This document shows, in pieces, positions 14,130 through 15,204 of a stretch of 15,204 nt of DNA. The notes beneath the pieces are model-generated. The model was not told the origin of the DNA. It did not search any database and saw only the letters and a program-made list of their open reading frames with translations. The position numbers and the translations under genes are program-made. The DNA comes from Oceanospirillaceae bacterium UBA2001 (lineage in GTDB: Bacteria > Pseudomonadota > Gammaproteobacteria > Pseudomonadales > Balneatricaceae), in the NCBI GenBank assembly GCA_002335115.1, contig DDCR01000098.1:1-15204 (forward strand). Direction: 5' to 3'. The number at the start of each line of letters is the position of its first letter. Position 1 is the stretch's first letter.

Positions 14130-14477
14130 ATGAATATAGGTCGTCACCAAACCAATGAGCGCATGAGCAAGGTCGTCGTGCACAATAACGTAGCGTATTT
14201 ATGTGGGCAGGTTGCTGCTGACGCTGACGCCGACATTACTGAGCAAACCCAAACCATGCTGGCCAAAGTGAATGAGTTGTTGGCCAGCGTGGGTTCAGAT
14301 ACGACCCGTATGCTGTCAGCTACGATCTATTTAAAGTCGATGGATGATTTTGCCGCCATGAACTTGGTGTGGAACGCTTGGGTACCATCGGGCCACGCTC
14401 CAGCAAGAGCTTGTGTACAAGCAGCCATGGCTCGACCTGAGTTGTTGGTTGAAATTTCTGTCACTGCAGCTTGTTAA
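14130..14477 (+). CDS. RidA-family (YoaB-like) protein
   Basis: A 115-residue Rid protein, the usual length, from ATG 14130. The frame is open upstream to 14079 but the added residues ([12 protein letters not shown]) do not belong to the family. It has the subfamily pattern [20 protein letters not shown] followed by CGQVA, then [19 protein letters not shown], the DDFAAMN...W block and PARACVQA. Arg93 in PARACV is the conserved Arg that binds the carboxylate in enamine/imine deaminases of the family, so activity is likely. RidA proteins hydrolyse reactive imines made by PLP enzymes or amino-acid oxidases, which fits the several PLP enzymes nearby. It diverges from the Old Yellow Enzyme gene. 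The signal-peptide gene downstream starts within tens of bases. Confidence 0.85.
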   Translation: MNIGRHQTNERMSKVVVHNNVAYLCGQVAADADADITEQTQTMLAKVNELLASVGSDTTRMLSATIYLKSMDDFAAMNLVWNAWVPSGHAPARACVQAAMARPELLVEISVTAAC

Positions 14478-14515
14478 TTCTGAAACACAAGTTCTCAGTT
14501 ATTGCTAGGGGCTTA

Positions 14516-15204
14516 ATGTTTTTGGTGCTGGGTCTTAGTGGCAGTGTTTTAGCGGCAGACTATCAACAAGGTGAATTGGTTATAGGTTCTGTTGAACCGG
14601 GCACTCAGGTGTGGCTAGGCGATGTCCAATTGCAGGTGTCTGCTGCGGGCTTGTATGTGTTTGGTCTTGGGCGTAATGCCGCCGTTAGTGTCACCTTAAA
14701 GACAAAATCAAACAACAACGTCTCCAGCCAGGTGCCTGTGAATGTGCAAAAAGAGGTCGAAAGACGCCGCTACGTGGAGCAAAAAATTAATGGTTTGCCT
14801 AGCAAAAAAGTGACACCAAAAACGGACGCATCACAACGCATTCGCTCAGAAAATCAATTAATTGGCGAGGTTAGGCAGAGTCGCACTGAAGCTGACTGGT
14901 TAGGCCAAGCTTGGATATATCCTGTAGCAGGGCGCATTAGTGGCGTGTTTGGTTCGCGACGTATTTTGAATGGGGTGCCAAAAAACCCCCACAATGGTGT
15001 TGATATTGCGGCAGCCAAGGGCACTAATATTGTCGCCCCGCTCACTGGCAGAGTGGCCTTAGTGCACGAGCAGATGTTTTATACGGGTAAAACCATCATG
15101 TTAGACCATGGCCTGGGTGTGACCAGTGTTTATGCCCACTTGAGCAACATCGACGTGGGTTTGGGGCAGGTGGTTGAGCAAGGCCAAGTTATGGGACAAG
15201 TAGG
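14516..15204 (+). CDS. Secreted M23-family (LytM-type) metallopeptidase, C-terminus cut by window
   Basis: The open frame runs to the window edge without a stop (229 codons). A hydrophobic stretch ending LAA-D is a signal sequence. Next come a beta-rich domain (LVIGSVEPGTQVWLGDVQL), a charged linker with VEKEVERRR-like composition, and a LytM domain: ISGVFGSRRILNG, then HNGVDIAA with the zinc-binding HxxxD, then MLDHGLGVTSVYAHLS. The final HxH motif lies past the edge. It probably trims or regulates trimming of peptidoglycan in the periplasm. AGGGG lies 4 bases before ATG 14516. A TTG at 14471, in frame and overlapping the RidA stop, would add a basic [12 protein letters not shown] n-region and make a more normal signal peptide. 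It is probably unrelated to the catabolic genes. Confidence 0.85.
   Translation, partial: MFLVLGLSGSVLAADYQQGELVIGSVEPGTQVWLGDVQLQVSAAGLYVFGLGRNAAVSVTLKTKSNNNVSSQVPVNVQKEVERRRYVEQKINGLPSKKVTPKTDASQRIRSENQLIGEVRQSRTEADWLGQAWIYPVAGRISGVFGSRRILNGVPKNPHNGVDIAAAKGTNIVAPLTGRVALVHEQMFYTGKTIMLDHGLGVTSVYAHLSNIDVGLGQVVEQGQVMGQV

Overview
The window looks like an accessory catabolic region from a gammaproteobacterium, perhaps marine. The clues are moderate GC, good Shine-Dalgarno sites, Pseudomonas-type arginine genes, a GbdR-like regulator and an MttB-like protein. The taxon is an inference. I see no tRNA, rRNA, CRISPR array, insertion sequence or integrase.

Left part (1-5292). On the minus strand an AruH-like arginine:pyruvate transaminase is followed, with an ATGA overlap, by the start of an AruI-like ThDP decarboxylase. 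This is the pair that turns arginine into 2-ketoarginine and then 4-guanidinobutyraldehyde. A TetR/BetI-like regulator is read divergently. The transaminase promoter carries a perfect 10-bp inverted repeat exactly between its -35 and -10, so local repression is very likely. Next comes a polar amino-acid ABC importer, also on the minus strand: binding protein, long permease, ATPase. A stem-loop sits after the binding-protein gene.

Middle part (5293-9067). A dimethylargininase/arginine deiminase-family hydrolase with an intact Glu/His/Cys set diverges from the importer. It is followed by a remnant of an Old Yellow Enzyme gene, an orphan MmgE/PrpD-family enzyme, and on the minus strand a GlxA/GbdR-type AraC regulator.

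Right part (9230-15204). A tight plus-strand operon encodes a non-pyrrolysine MttB-superfamily protein, an aspartyl/asparaginyl beta-hydroxylase-like Fe(II)/2-oxoglutarate oxygenase and a threonine-aldolase-family PLP enzyme. A decayed internal copy of the aldolase gene lies just after it. A convergent Old Yellow Enzyme gene and a divergent RidA-family gene share an intergenic region with a perfect 17-bp palindrome. The window ends inside a secreted M23 peptidase gene, which is probably unrelated to the catabolism.

Working model (inference): the region imports and breaks down an arginine-like or N-methylated amino acid. The most original part is the 9230-12580 operon. Hydroxylation of an amino acid at C-beta followed by retro-aldol release of glycine, with MttB-type methyl removal before or after, would resemble the first steps of carnitine biosynthesis but use different enzyme families. 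The window also preserves fragments of second copies of both the aldolase and the Old Yellow Enzyme, so a related gene set was once present and was lost.
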